64,000 nucleotides of DNA from Streptomyces syringium (GCF_017876625.1 NZ_JAGIOH010000001.1:7523501-7587500); one strand, 5' to 3'. Shown: positions 1 through 8,431, counted from the first letter of the stretch. The notes: a model not told the origin generated them from the letters alone. Numbers and translations are program-made.

Positions 1-223
1 GAACGCTCGTAATCGCTCATGCCACACCCATCGTCGGTCCGGAACCCCTCCCTGACCCGCCTGCCCCGTCGACGGCTCCCGAGGCACGAAACCACCCGTT
101 CGCTCCGGAGCGGTCCGCCCTTCGGCCCCGCACGGGCCGCGGCCGGTTTCACGTCCCGACCCCCTCCCTCACGCCGGGATGTGGGCGATACTGGCCACCG
201 CGGCGGGAAGTGGGGGCGAGTCC
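1..223. other. Left-edge stretch without a supported gene
   Basis: No coding region could be supported here. An in-frame extension of the downstream gene reads through it in one frame, but its Arg/Pro-rich translation looks like shadow sequence. On the minus strand an ATG at 20-18 begins six plausible codons (MSDYER) that leave the window, so a divergent gene may start here; this cannot be judged from so little sequence. Confidence 0.4.
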
Positions 224-577
224 ATGGGTGGGCCACACACGGTGAGGGCGGGCGAAGAAGCGCCCCGACACGGCGTTCTCGACATCCGGCCGTGCGCGGA
301 CCGGCCGGGAATAGCCGCCTCCGGCGAAATCAGCCTGACGTCGCAGACGGAGTGGGAGGGCGCGTTGGAAGGACTGCTCTCCCGTGGCGGGGACGCCTAC
401 CTGGAGCTGTCGGCCGTCACGTTCGTCGATGTCGCGGGCACCTCCGCCCTGGCCCGCGCGGCCCAGCGGCTCGGCCGGGCCGACCGGCGGATCGTCGTCC
501 ACGAACCGCCGCCGTCGCTGCGTCGTGCGCTGGAGATGTTCTGGTCCGATCTGACGGTGATCGAGGTGACGGGGTGA
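224..577 (+). CDS. STAS-domain protein (anti-sigma factor antagonist-like)
   Basis: A 117-aa single-domain protein of the STAS family (SpoIIAA/RsbV-like). These proteins bind the ATPase domain of an anti-sigma kinase and release a sigma factor. The STAS fold covers about residues 15-110, with the region LSAVTFVDVAGTSAL at the usual phosphorylation loop. The canonical DSSGL is replaced by DVAGT, so the usual phosphoserine is missing and switching may be altered. Start ATG 224 was chosen over 179 because a GGGGGCGAG ribosome site sits just upstream. The stop overlaps the next gene's GTG start (GTGA), so the two are probably translated together. Confidence 0.8.
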   Translation: MGGPHTVRAGEEAPRHGVLDIRPCADRPGIAASGEISLTSQTEWEGALEGLLSRGGDAYLELSAVTFVDVAGTSALARAAQRLGRADRRIVVHEPPPSLRRALEMFWSDLTVIEVTG

Positions 578-1506
578 CGGGCGTGACAGTCAGCGACGAG
601 ACGTTCGTGCACCCAGCACTCTTCTACCGCGGCGACACCGAGTATCTGACCGCCACCGTGCCCTTCATCCGGGACGGACTGGCCGCGGGGGAGCCGGTGG
701 CCGTGGCCGTCCCCCAAAAGAACCTCACGCTGCTCCGGGAAGCTCTGGGCGAGCACGCCGCCTCGGTGCGCCTCATCGACATGCAGCAGGCCGGGCGCAA
801 TCCGGGCCGGATCATTCCGCGCGTCCTGCGCGCGTTCGCCGACGCCCATCAGGACCGTCACGCGCGGATCATCGGCGAGCCGATCTGGGCCGGCCGCAAC
901 GCGGCCGAGTACCCGGCGTGCGCGCAGCACGAGGCGCTGATCAATTACGCGTTCACGGGGCGCGACGTCACCATCCTGTGCCCCTACGACACCGGGCGGC
1001 TGTCCGCCGCCGTGCTGGCCGACGCCGAGGCCACCCACCCCGTCGTCGTCAGCGGCGGCCTGGAGCGGTTCAGCGACGCCTACGCACCCGACCGCGTCAT
1101 CGCCCGGTACAACGAGCCCCTGCCCCTGCCGCCCGGGGTGGCCGCCTTCACCTTCGACGCGGCGAGCCTCCCCGACGCCCGGCACTTCGCCGCCGGGCTC
1201 GCCGCGGGGTTCGGGCTGCCCGACGGCCGCCACAGTGATCTGGAGCTGTCGGTGGCGGAGCTGACCACCAACAGCGTGGTGCACGGCGGTGGTGCGGGCA
1301 CCCTGCGGGTCTGGGCCGAGGGCGACCACCTGGTCTGCGAGGTCGAGGACCGCGGACACATCAGCGCCCCCCTGGCCGGCCGCTGCCCGCCCCCGCCGAC
1401 CCAGCCCGGCGGCCGGGGGCTGCTCATGGTCCACTACGTCACCGACCTGGTCCGTACCCACACCGGGCCACAGGGCACCACCACCCGCTTCTACCTCCGG
1501 CGTTGA
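574..1506 (+). CDS. MEDS-domain/HATPase anti-sigma kinase-like regulator
   Basis: A 310-aa cytoplasmic protein with an N-terminal MEDS-type sensory domain (about residues 1-165, beginning near the HPALFYRG segment) and a C-terminal GHKL ATPase domain. ATP-binding landmarks are the N box ELTTNSVVHG, the G1 region EDRGH and the G2 loop GGRGLLMV. Families with this layout act as RsbW-like anti-sigma kinases paired with STAS proteins. The upstream STAS gene overlaps by 4 bases, which supports a partner-switching pair. The GTG at 574 is the start implied by the overlap; GTG 583 is an alternative. The target sigma factor is not evident nearby. Confidence 0.8.
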   Translation: MTGVTVSDETFVHPALFYRGDTEYLTATVPFIRDGLAAGEPVAVAVPQKNLTLLREALGEHAASVRLIDMQQAGRNPGRIIPRVLRAFADAHQDRHARIIGEPIWAGRNAAEYPACAQHEALINYAFTGRDVTILCPYDTGRLSAAVLADAEATHPVVVSGGLERFSDAYAPDRVIARYNEPLPLPPGVAAFTFDAASLPDARHFAAGLAAGFGLPDGRHSDLELSVAELTTNSVVHGGGAGTLRVWAEGDHLVCEVEDRGHISAPLAGRCPPPPTQPGGRGLLMVHYVTDLVRTHTGPQGTTTRFYLRR

Positions 1507-1893
1507 CCGGTCACCCCCCGCCTGCGTGACCGGAGCGCGGTGTACGCGCACGTGTCGCGCCTCATGAGGGGTGGTTCGGATCACTCCCTGTCACCGGAGC
1601 CCGAGGACGGCGGTCAGCTCATCGGGCCGGGCAGGGCGCACATCCCCGCTGTACGTATCGCCATTTCGGCACGTCCGACGCGGCCCGGCAGAGGCCCGCC
1701 GCCGACGGGCGGAGGCACGAGCCCCCGAGGCGCCAGCGCCATGCCGCGCGCGCCGTGCGCACGAGCAGTGCGCCGCGCCCCGGATCATGCGCACGGGGTG
1801 TTTTTTCGCCTCTTGTCCCCCTCGTGCGTCCCACAAGACGGCCCCCGCAGCAGATTTCCCCAAGGAGATCGACTGCGACCCTACTGTCTGGAC
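1507..1893. other. Intergenic region, no gene seen
   Basis: About 390 bases separate the regulator pair from the MFS gene. Reading frames through it on either strand give low-complexity Arg/Pro-rich translations with no good ribosome sites. A T-run follows GC-rich sequence near 1800-1806. The region probably carries the promoter of the MFS gene, but no clear -35/-10 pair was found. Confidence 0.4.
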
Positions 1894-3189
1894 ATGGGAC
1901 ACACCGCCTCGGGACCGGCACATTCCGCCGGATACCGCGAACTCGTCACCCGTCCCCTGCTGATCTGGGCGGCGGTGATGACCACCGCCCGACTGCCCGT
2001 CGCCATAATGCCGCTGGCCTGCGTCTTCCTCGTCCGCGAGGAACCCGGTGGCTACGCACTGGGTGCGTTTCTCGCCGCGGCGTTCACGCTGGGCGAGGTC
2101 GTGGGCGGGGCAATCCTCGGGCCACGGCTACGCCCCCAACGCGTCGTCGGCCAGCTGGCCTGCGGGCTGGGCGGCGGAGCCGTCGCCTTCGCCGCGCTCG
2201 GCATGCTGCGGGGCGCTCATCCGGTGCTCCTGGCGGCGCTCGCCGCTCTGGCAGGCGCCGCCCCGGCCGCGAGCCCCGCGGGACTGCGCACGCTGCTCAC
2301 CACCCAGGTGCCCGCACAACTGCGCCCCCGTGTTCTGAGCGCCGAGACCATGCTGGCCTACACCACCTCGGCCGTCGGCCCCGCACTCGTCAGCTGGCTG
2401 GCACTGGACTTCGCCTCCTGCGCCCCCCTGTGGGTGGCCGCCCTGCTGGCCTTCACCGCGGCCAAGGCGCTGCGCGCGCTGCCGATGCGATGGGAGTCCG
2501 AAGAGACCACGCGCACCGGCCCCTCACTCCTGCGGTGCGTGCTCCCCGCCTGGCCCGCCTACCTCGCGGGCGCCGCCGCGCTCATCCTGTTCGCCCTGTC
2601 GGAACTGGCGCTGCCCGCGCTGATCGAGGAGTGCGGCGCCCCCATCGGCTGGGTCGGGCTCATGCTCACCATGCAGTCGGGCTTCGCCGTCCTGGGCGCC
2701 ATGATCTACGGGCTCCGCCGGTGGCCGGGCGACCCCCAACGGCAAGGGCTCGTCCTGGTCCTCGGCATCGCCGGCTGTGTGGTGTCCGCGGCCCTCGGCC
2801 ACTGCCTCGCGGCCATCGTGGCCGCACTGTCGGTCGCCGGCCTGCTGTACGCGGGAGCCCAGGTCACCCGGCACATGGCGGTGCGCGAGAGACTGGAGCC
2901 CGCCGCATTGGCCGCGGGCTACTCGGTCATGGGAGCGATCGCCGCCATCGGCTACGCGCTCGGCGCGACCCTGGCGGGCGCCATGCTCAGCTCCACCACC
3001 CCCACGTTCACCCTCCTCACCGGGGTGGCCGTCGCCGGTGTCCTCATCTTCATCGGTGCGCTGGGCGACCGACGCCGCCGCGACCCGCCCGGCCACGAGC
3101 TCGCCGCACCGGACGAGGAAGAGCCGAGAGTGCCCCGTCAGGCGTTGGGCGGGTCCCCCGACACCGCCCGGACCCACCACGACCCGTGA
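1894..3189 (+). CDS. MFS transporter
   Basis: A 431-aa integral membrane protein with roughly twelve hydrophobic segments and a cytoplasmic C-terminal tail rich in charged residues, typical in length for the major facilitator superfamily. The N-terminal half lacks a clearly readable motif A, so the substrate cannot be guessed. The start was set at ATG 1894 (MGHTASGPAH), directly before the first hydrophobic helix. The only Shine-Dalgarno-like stretch (AAGGAG at 1862-1867) lies 26 bases away, so the start is uncertain and a near-cognate start slightly upstream is possible. It stands alone, convergent with the ferritin-like gene. Confidence 0.7.
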   Translation: MGHTASGPAHSAGYRELVTRPLLIWAAVMTTARLPVAIMPLACVFLVREEPGGYALGAFLAAAFTLGEVVGGAILGPRLRPQRVVGQLACGLGGGAVAFAALGMLRGAHPVLLAALAALAGAAPAASPAGLRTLLTTQVPAQLRPRVLSAETMLAYTTSAVGPALVSWLALDFASCAPLWVAALLAFTAAKALRALPMRWESEETTRTGPSLLRCVLPAWPAYLAGAAALILFALSELALPALIEECGAPIGWVGLMLTMQSGFAVLGAMIYGLRRWPGDPQRQGLVLVLGIAGCVVSAALGHCLAAIVAALSVAGLLYAGAQVTRHMAVRERLEPAALAAGYSVMGAIAAIGYALGATLAGAMLSSTTPTFTLLTGVAVAGVLIFIGALGDRRRRDPPGHELAAPDEEEPRVPRQALGGSPDTARTHHDP

Positions 3190-3217
3190 GCCGGGGCCGG
3201 CCGTGGCCGCGCCCGCA

Positions 3218-3751
3218 TCACGCGCCGAGCAGGTCGAGGATGTCGTCGGCGTGCTCCTCTTCCTCCTCGAGGATGGACTCCAGCAGTCGGCGCGTGGTGG
3301 GGTCGCGGTCCGCCAGCCAGCGGACGATCTCCTGGTAGCTGGAGATGACGATCCGCTCGGCGAGCAGATTGTGTTCCAGCATCTCCTTCAGATCGTTCGG
3401 CGACGGGGTGGTGTAGTCGGTGTGCGCACGCCGGGCCAGCGTCGCCGGGTCGAAATCGGGCTCGCCACCGAGCTGGGAGACGCGCTCGGCCGCCCGCATG
3501 GCGTGCTGCATCTCCTGCGCCGCGTGCTCGGTGAACTCGGCGGCCACCTGCGCCCGGTCGATGCCGGTCGCCGAGATGGCGTGCCGGGTGTAGCGCAGCC
3601 AGCACACCATTTCCGTCGCGATGACGTCATTGAGGATGTCGATCACGCGTTCGCTGTCGACGCCGTACGAGTCGGTGACGGGACCCGCCTCCATCTTCCG
3701 CCGTGCGTCCTCGCGGATCCTGGTGACATCCAGAACGAAGTCGTCGCTCAT
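3218..3751 (-). CDS. Ferritin-like di-iron protein (bacterioferritin-type)
   Basis: A 177-aa four-helix-bundle protein. The di-iron ligands of the ferritin/bacterioferritin family can be followed in order: a Glu in IATEM, an ExxH in AQEMQHA, a Glu in LLAERIV, and a second ExxH in the acidic run ending EEEH. The family stores iron or performs ferroxidase or oxidase chemistry; which applies here is not visible. The sequence is longer at the N-terminus than Dps and lacks an obvious haem-ligand Met. ATG 3751 has an AGAGAGGG ribosome site. It is monocistronic and convergent with the MFS gene. Confidence 0.8.
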   Translation of the reverse strand: MSDDFVLDVTRIREDARRKMEAGPVTDSYGVDSERVIDILNDVIATEMVCWLRYTRHAISATGIDRAQVAAEFTEHAAQEMQHAMRAAERVSQLGGEPDFDPATLARRAHTDYTTPSPNDLKEMLEHNLLAERIVISSYQEIVRWLADRDPTTRRLLESILEEEEEHADDILDLLGA

Positions 3752-3875
3752 GCCCAGCCCTCTCTGCTCGCGTCGCGCCCGGCTTCCGGCGCTCGGGAAG
3801 AAGAGGGTTCCCCCGGGGCGGGGCACAGCCACGCGGGCCGTCCCAAGATGACCGGTTCGCCGCAACGGGGGTGGG

Positions 3876-4421
3876 TCAGTCGCGGACGGGGACCTTGTGG
3901 GCCACGGCGGTGACGTGAAGCTCACCGTGGTCGACGATGTCGCCCAGCGCGATGGTGCGGTAGGTCGTGGCGCCCGGCGGCGTCACCCGCAGGTATTCGG
4001 CGTGGCGGGCCTTGGTGCCGGAGTGGGTCCAGGCGACGTTGGCCTGCGCGGCCTCGCCCGCCCGCAGACGCACGACCTTGTTGCCGGGGTCGTCCGCGTA
4101 CCAGGTGCTGCCCCACACCGTGCGGGTGGGCAGCGGGGCGTGACGGGCGTTCTCCAGCCCCAGCCCCGGATAGCCGCGCAGTGCGCAGAGGCGGCCGGAG
4201 GTGTTCCGCAGCTCCAGTGTGCCGCCGGCGTGGTTCATTCCGCCGCCGAGCCGGTCGCGGAAGGAGATCCGCAGGTCGGCGGTGCCGCAGGTGGCGACCG
4301 CGCGCGGGGCGGAGGCTTCCGTCGGAGCGGCCTGGGCGGCCCCCGCCCCGGCCGGCACGGCGAGCGCCGTGCCGATCGCGGCGGCGGTGGAGACGAGTAC
4401 GGCGGTGGTGGGACGTATCAC
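3876..4421 (-). CDS. Secreted DUF4232 protein
   Basis: A 181-aa exported protein. It has a short basic N-terminus, a hydrophobic signal segment (about residues 6-32, ending in an Ala-rich cleavage region) and a DUF4232 domain starting at the first Cys (ATCGTADLRISF) and containing the family pattern of a second Cys followed by LRGYPG. DUF4232 proteins are common extracellular or cell-surface proteins of actinobacteria with no assigned biochemical role. The GTG at 4421 was chosen because AAAGGA lies 8 bases upstream and the signal peptide follows directly; a longer N-terminal extension would bury the signal. Confidence 0.75.
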   Translation of the reverse strand: MIRPTTAVLVSTAAAIGTALAVPAGAGAAQAAPTEASAPRAVATCGTADLRISFRDRLGGGMNHAGGTLELRNTSGRLCALRGYPGLGLENARHAPLPTRTVWGSTWYADDPGNKVVRLRAGEAAQANVAWTHSGTKARHAEYLRVTPPGATTYRTIALGDIVDHGELHVTAVAHKVPVRD

Positions 4422-4637
4422 GAGCGTGTCCTTTCCACGGGCGTTGGACGCCTGTCGTCCTGGCACGACCCGGCGCGCGCCGGGCCAACCGGCCGCCTAC
4501 CCGCCGGGCGCGCGGGTGAACACGGGCGAATCGAGCCGACCTCACGGCCCGGCGGACACCGGCAGCGTGACGCCGGCCCGCTCGGCACCCCGGGGGCCGA
4601 ACGGACCGACGCGGTGTCCGGCACACGTGCGGGGCAC

Positions 4638-5615
4638 TCAGCCCAGGATGTGCACCTCGGTGCTGTTCGTCCCCGTGCGGCTCTTCTTGACGGCCACGAG
4701 GTCGGGGCGGCCGTCACGGTTCCAGTCGGCGACGGAGAAGTCGAACGTCCCGTCCGTCTCGTGGAGCGCTGTGCCGGTCTGGAGGATGAAGCGCTGGAAG
4801 TTGTGGGCGCCCGAGAGGATGTGCACTTCGGTGCTGTTCGTCCCGGTGCGGTTCTTCTTGACGGCGACGAGGTCGGGGCGGCCGTCACGGTTCCAGTCGG
4901 TTATGGCGTAGTCGAACGAGTCGTCTGTTTCGTGGAGTGCTGTGCCGGTCTGGAGGGTGAAGCGTTGGAAGTTGCTGGCGCCGGAGAGGATATGGACTTC
5001 GGTGCTGTTGGTGCCTGTTCTGTTTTTCTTCACCGCGACGAGGTCGGGGCGGGTGTCCCGGTCCCAGTCGGTTATGGCGTAGTCGAACGAGTCGTCTGTT
5101 TCGTGGAGTGCTGTGCCGGTCTGGAGGGTGAAGCGTTGGAAGTTGCTGGCGCCGGAGAGGATATGGACTTCGGTGCTGTTGGTGCCTGTTCTGTTTTTCT
5201 TCACCGCGACGAGGTCGGGGCGGGTGTCCCGGTCCCAGTCGGTTATGGCGTAGTCGAACGAGTCGTCTGTTTCGTGGAGTGCTGTGCCGGTCTGGAGGAT
5301 GTAGCGTTGGAAGTTGCTGGCGCCGGAGAGGATATGGACTTCGGTGCTGTTGGTGCCCGTTCTGCTCTTCTTCACCGCGACGAGGTCCGGGCGGCCGTCC
5401 CGGTCCCAGTCGGCTGTCGCGGTGGCGAAGGTGTCGTCCGTTTCGTGGAGCGCCGTACCGGTTTGCAGGATGAAGTTGCCGAACGCGGGAGCGTTGATCT
5501 GCCGGGCACTGGTCGACGCGTGCTCGTCGCCCGCCGCCACGGCGGCGCCGGGAGCGGCGAGTATCACGCCCAGAACCACCGGGGCGAGCGCGGCAATAGC
5601 CTTCATGGTGCGCAC
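4638..5615 (-). CDS. Secreted FG-GAP/VCBS repeat protein
   Basis: A 325-aa exported protein with a signal peptide (about residues 1-28, ending AAVAAG) followed by five tandem 57-residue FG-GAP-like repeats. Each repeat has a DWDRDxRPDLV calcium-loop-like motif and the stretch RTGTNSTEVHIL. Such repeats build beta-propeller blades that bind calcium and ligands or surfaces outside the cell. There is no attached enzyme domain, so it is probably a free propeller or lectin-like protein. GTG 5615 has GGGAGG at good distance; ATG 5606 is the alternative. The middle repeats are nearly identical in DNA, indicating recent duplication. Confidence 0.8.
   Translation of the reverse strand: MRTMKAIAALAPVVLGVILAAPGAAVAAGDEHASTSARQINAPAFGNFILQTGTALHETDDTFATATADWDRDGRPDLVAVKKSRTGTNSTEVHILSGASNFQRYILQTGTALHETDDSFDYAITDWDRDTRPDLVAVKKNRTGTNSTEVHILSGASNFQRFTLQTGTALHETDDSFDYAITDWDRDTRPDLVAVKKNRTGTNSTEVHILSGASNFQRFTLQTGTALHETDDSFDYAITDWNRDGRPDLVAVKKNRTGTNSTEVHILSGAHNFQRFILQTGTALHETDGTFDFSVADWNRDGRPDLVAVKKSRTGTNSTEVHILG
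4639..5493 (-). repeat. Five tandem 171-bp repeats inside the FG-GAP gene
   Basis: The unit is 171 bases (57 codons); equivalent positions begin at 4810, 4981, 5152 and 5323. The copies starting at 4981 and 5152 differ at only two bases, near the end of the unit. These central copies use many T-ending codons, unlike the outer copies and the surrounding genes. Confidence 0.9.
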
Positions 5616-5835
5616 AGAAATGCCTCCCTGACACTTTCTCCCGAGAAGATCTCGCGAGCTCGCCCGATACTAGGGGCCGGTGTTATCAACAGAGTTGAGA
5701 AGCCGGCCAGTAGGCCGGAAAGGGAGGCTGATGGACTCATTCCGTAGGCCGCGCATGATGATCGCCATTGCGGCGCCATCCGCCGTTCGTACTGCTGAAA
5801 CCGATCGTCGGGGCGCGGAATTCGAGCCGAGCGCC

Positions 5836-5867
5836 CGCCGGGCCGGGAGCTCCCCCCGGGGCCCGGC
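5836..5867 (-). terminator. Hairpin downstream of the GNAT gene
   Basis: A GC-rich inverted repeat (CGCCGGGCC...GGCCCGGCG with a short GC-rich centre) lies about 10 bases past the stop of the minus-strand acetyltransferase. No T-run follows, as is common for high-GC actinobacterial terminators. Confidence 0.5.
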
Positions 5868-5877
5868 GAAAACGCGG

Positions 5878-6390
5878 CTAGATGCCGAACGGGGCGGCGT
5901 AGTGGATGGTGCCGCTCGGCAGCGGGCGTTCGTCGAGACCGAGGACCATCATGGCCTCGTCCGGGACCTCGATGGTGGGACGGATCCCGTACCCGGAGGC
6001 GGGAGCGAAGCCGAATCGCGGGTAGTAGGCGGGGTGCCCCAGCACGGTGACGATGTGCTCTCCCCGGTCCCTGGCGGCATCGAGCACGGCGCGGATGGCC
6101 GCGGCACCGGCACCGGTCCTCTGGTACTCGGGCAGAACGGCGACGGGGGCCAGGCAGAGGGCGGGGGTGTCGTCGATGTGGCAGCGCGTCAGCAGCGCGT
6201 ATCCGGCAACGGTGCCCTCCGGTGTCTGGGCGACCATGGAGAGTCCGGGGATCCAGGCGGAGTCGGCACGCAGGGCGTCGACGAGGTCGGCTTCCAGCGG
6301 GGTGTCGAACGCGGACCGGTTGATCTCGCGGATCACCGGGATGTCGGCGTCGGTCTCGGGACGGCTGATCCAGTCGGTATGTGTCGTCAT
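5878..6390 (-). CDS. GNAT family N-acetyltransferase
   Basis: A 170-aa GNAT-fold enzyme that would transfer an acetyl group from acetyl-CoA to an unknown acceptor. The acetyl-CoA loop is visible as VLPEYQRTGAGAAA (R/QxxGxG/A type), preceded by the beta4 strand LCLAPVAV; HPAYYPRFGF matches the C-terminal part seen in YhbS-like members. ATG 6390 was preferred over the upstream ATG 6408, which lacks a ribosome site; the region upstream of both is Arg-rich non-coding sequence. The gene is followed by a hairpin. It lies 85 bases downstream of the ArsR-type gene and could be cotranscribed with it. Confidence 0.8.
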   Translation of the reverse strand: MTTHTDWISRPETDADIPVIREINRSAFDTPLEADLVDALRADSAWIPGLSMVAQTPEGTVAGYALLTRCHIDDTPALCLAPVAVLPEYQRTGAGAAAIRAVLDAARDRGEHIVTVLGHPAYYPRFGFAPASGYGIRPTIEVPDEAMMVLGLDERPLPSGTIHYAAPFGI

Positions 6391-6475
6391 AGATGGACGA
6401 GTCTCCATTTCGGGCGGCGGGTTGTCGATTGAATTTCTCCTCCGGCGGCGGACCCGGCGGAACACCCGACAGGAC

Positions 6476-7594
6476 CTAGCGCAGGATTCCCTCCAGGAAG
6501 TCGCTGCTGAGCCGTGCCACCACCGTGATGTCGAGCTGGTACATGACGTACCGGCCACGACGGCGCGTGATGATCAGGCCCGCCTTCTTCAGCACCGCCA
6601 GATGACGGGAGACCTCGGGTGCGCTGATGCCGAGGATGACGGCCAGTTCGCCCGTCGTGTGCGGGGCACGGGCCGTGGTGCGGCACACCTGTATCCGTAC
6701 GGGGTGCGCCAGGGCTTCGAGCCGCAGCTTGAGCAGCTCCACCGAGGCGGGCGCCGGAAGTTCGGGGCCGCCGACGGGGTAGTGGACGACCGGACGCCAC
6801 CCCGGCCGGTGCAGGATCATCAGATGCGGCCAGCCGAAGTGCGACGGCACGAAGGTGAGGCCCACTCCCACCTCCGGGTCCATCGCCGTCGCCTGCCCCT
6901 CCGACAGCTTGTCGGCACGGATCCGGGCCCCGCCGTCCTCCAGGGCCAGGGCCGGCGACACCGCGGTCAGCGCGTGATCGAGCCCTTTGCGCCGCAGCAG
7001 CTGTGTCTTGTGCCGGGCGTCGGCGGCCAGCTTGCCGTGCACCCGGCGCCAGGTGTCCGCGAAGAAGGCGGCGTCGCAGTCCTCCACGAGACGGCGCACC
7101 CACACGCGTACCGAACCGGGGTCCTCCAGCAGCCGCGCGGTGAACTTCATCTGCTGCGGACCGCGGGCCGTCGCCAGCTCCAGCGCCCTTGCGCGGGCCG
7201 CGGGATCGCTGAGCGGTGACAGACCGCCCGTGTTGTACGAGTCGAGGCTGCAGAACTCCAACGCCGTCGAGACGAACTGCTCGTCGTCCAGCCGGTCCAG
7301 CAGGTCCAGCTCCTCGGCGAGCGTCGCCCGGGTCCTGCCGTCACCGCCGCGCACCCCGGCGAACGGCATGAAGAGGTCGGAAAAGGTATTGCGCCAGAGG
7401 AAGTCGGCTTCGCAGAGGCGTCCCGCGAGATCCGGCTCCAGCGAGGCCGCCGTGGCCGTGGCCCAGCCTGCCGTCCCCGGGTGGTGCCCGGGCTCGGACA
7501 GGGTGTGCAGGGCGAGGCTCAGCTCGGCGAGCGGGGACAGCTCGAAGACGATGTCCGCGGTCGCCAGCCCCGCGATGTCGATGAAGACGCTCAT
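6476..7594 (-). CDS. ArsR-type winged-helix regulator with N-terminal DUF5937-like domain
   Basis: A 372-aa protein. The long N-terminal part (about residues 1-280) resembles the DUF5937 region common in Streptomyces regulators. The C-terminal 90 residues form an ArsR-like winged helix with helix pair TTGELAVILGISAPEVSRHLAVLKKAG written here only in outline (recognition helix around APEVSRHLAVL) and wing RRRGRYVMYQL. It likely represses a local target; the GNAT gene 85 bases downstream is the obvious candidate. The start is ATG 7594 or the in-frame ATG 7603, each with a GG-rich ribosome site. A similar regulator lies at 37066-38037. Confidence 0.7.
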   Translation of the reverse strand: MSVFIDIAGLATADIVFELSPLAELSLALHTLSEPGHHPGTAGWATATAASLEPDLAGRLCEADFLWRNTFSDLFMPFAGVRGGDGRTRATLAEELDLLDRLDDEQFVSTALEFCSLDSYNTGGLSPLSDPAARARALELATARGPQQMKFTARLLEDPGSVRVWVRRLVEDCDAAFFADTWRRVHGKLAADARHKTQLLRRKGLDHALTAVSPALALEDGGARIRADKLSEGQATAMDPEVGVGLTFVPSHFGWPHLMILHRPGWRPVVHYPVGGPELPAPASVELLKLRLEALAHPVRIQVCRTTARAPHTTGELAVILGISAPEVSRHLAVLKKAGLIITRRRGRYVMYQLDITVVARLSSDFLEGILR

Positions 7595-7725
7595 GCCCAC
7601 CATGGTGCCTGCCGCCGCGCCGGACCCACGCCGTGCGGGGGCGCCGCGGTGCCGCCCCGGTTTGCGGGTAGGAGTCCCGAAGACGCACGCGACCGGCCTT
7701 TTCGACCGTGGTGAGGGGAAGACAG

Positions 7726-8121
7726 ATGACCGTCGCGAAAACGAGTGTCCTGGTCCTGGACTGCGCGGAGCCCGAGGCGTTGGCGGAGTTCTACGCCAAT
7801 CTGCTCGACGCGCGCACCCAGCCCGGAGCCGACCCCGATTTCGTCGAGGTCGTCGGCCTCGACGGCGCCCACCTGGCGATCCGGAAGGATCACGGCCTGG
7901 CGCCGCCCAGTTGGCCGCGACCGGACGACTCCCAGCAGGCACACCTCCGCCTCCTCGTCGCCCGGGACGACATGGACGAGGCGGAACGGGAAGCCATCGC
8001 TCTCGGTGCCCGGCCGCTGGATACGAAGGACAACGGCGGCCCTGATGATGTGCGGATCTACTCCGACCCCGCCGGGCACCCGTTCTCCCTGGCCGCACGC
8101 CGGGACCGGCCCGACTGCTGA
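7726..8121 (+). CDS. VOC (glyoxalase-fold) family protein
   Basis: A 131-aa single VOC domain (vicinal oxygen chelate; glyoxalase/bleomycin-resistance fold). The N-terminal beta strand KTSVLVLDCAEPEALAEFY and the C-terminal DDVRIYSDPAGHPFSL element match the two beta-alpha-beta-beta-beta halves. Members bind metal and small ligands as isomerases, dioxygenases or drug-binding proteins; the substrate cannot be predicted. ATG 7726 follows GAGGGGAA. It is divergent from the ArsR-type gene, whose start is 131 bases away, so that regulator may also control it. Confidence 0.75.
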   Translation: MTVAKTSVLVLDCAEPEALAEFYANLLDARTQPGADPDFVEVVGLDGAHLAIRKDHGLAPPSWPRPDDSQQAHLRLLVARDDMDEAEREAIALGARPLDTKDNGGPDDVRIYSDPAGHPFSLAARRDRPDC

Positions 8122-8177
8122 GCCACGCCGTCGCCCGGGGTGCCGGGCGACGGCCTCGGAGTCCGCGGCCGGGACAG

Positions 8178-8222
8178 AACGGAGCGGGTGGCCGGACGAG
8201 TCGTCCGGCCACCCGCTCCGTT
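8178..8222. terminator. 45-nt perfect palindrome, bidirectional terminator
   Basis: Two perfectly complementary 22-base arms surround a single base: AACGGAGCGGGTGGCCGGAC... on one side and its exact reverse complement on the other. It sits between the VOC gene (plus) and the small hydrophobic gene (minus), where it could end transcription from both sides. Confidence 0.75.
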
Positions 8223-8254
8223 GGCGTATCGGGGTGGTTGTTCGTGTACCGCGG

Positions 8255-8431
8255 CTACCAGCGGTACCAACGGCCGCTCCGTCGGCCGCCGCCACCGGCG
8301 GTCGGCCGGACGACGAAGCCGAGCAGCCATACGGCGAGCACGATGAGGGCGACCCACCACAGGGCCTTGAGCGCGAATCCCGCACCGAACAGGAGCAGGG
8401 CGAGCAGCAGCACAGCGAGTAGGGGAACCAT
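8255..8431 (-). CDS. Small hydrophobic membrane protein (58 aa)
   Basis: A 58-aa protein made of two hydrophobic segments (about residues 2-19 and 22-41), separated by a short turn with ALWW, and a basic, Gly-rich tail ending GRWYRW. It closely resembles the 56-aa product at 54107-54277 (shared MVPLL start, LFGAGFALK, LWWVA, WLLGF and the GRWYRW end). Such small hydrophobic proteins (lmo0937-like) have no known function. ATG 8431 was chosen because the GGAGG spacing matches the paralogue; ATG 8437 also exists. A long palindrome lies just downstream, as with the paralogue. Confidence 0.75.
   Translation of the reverse strand: MVPLLAVLLLALLLFGAGFALKALWWVALIVLAVWLLGFVVRPTAGGGGRRSGRWYRW

Noticed and set aside
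1..20. Possible minus-strand gene start (MSDYER) leaving the left edge
   Set aside because: Only six codons are visible, with a weak ribosome site. It cannot be supported.
19..573. Upstream in-frame extension of the MEDS/HATPase gene to position 19
   Set aside because: The translation is Arg/Pro/Gly-rich without domain similarity and overlaps the real STAS gene in another frame. The GTGA junction at 574 explains the true start.
4639..5493. The 171-bp repeats as a CRISPR or satellite array
   Set aside because: They are translated in frame as FG-GAP blades and have no unique spacers.
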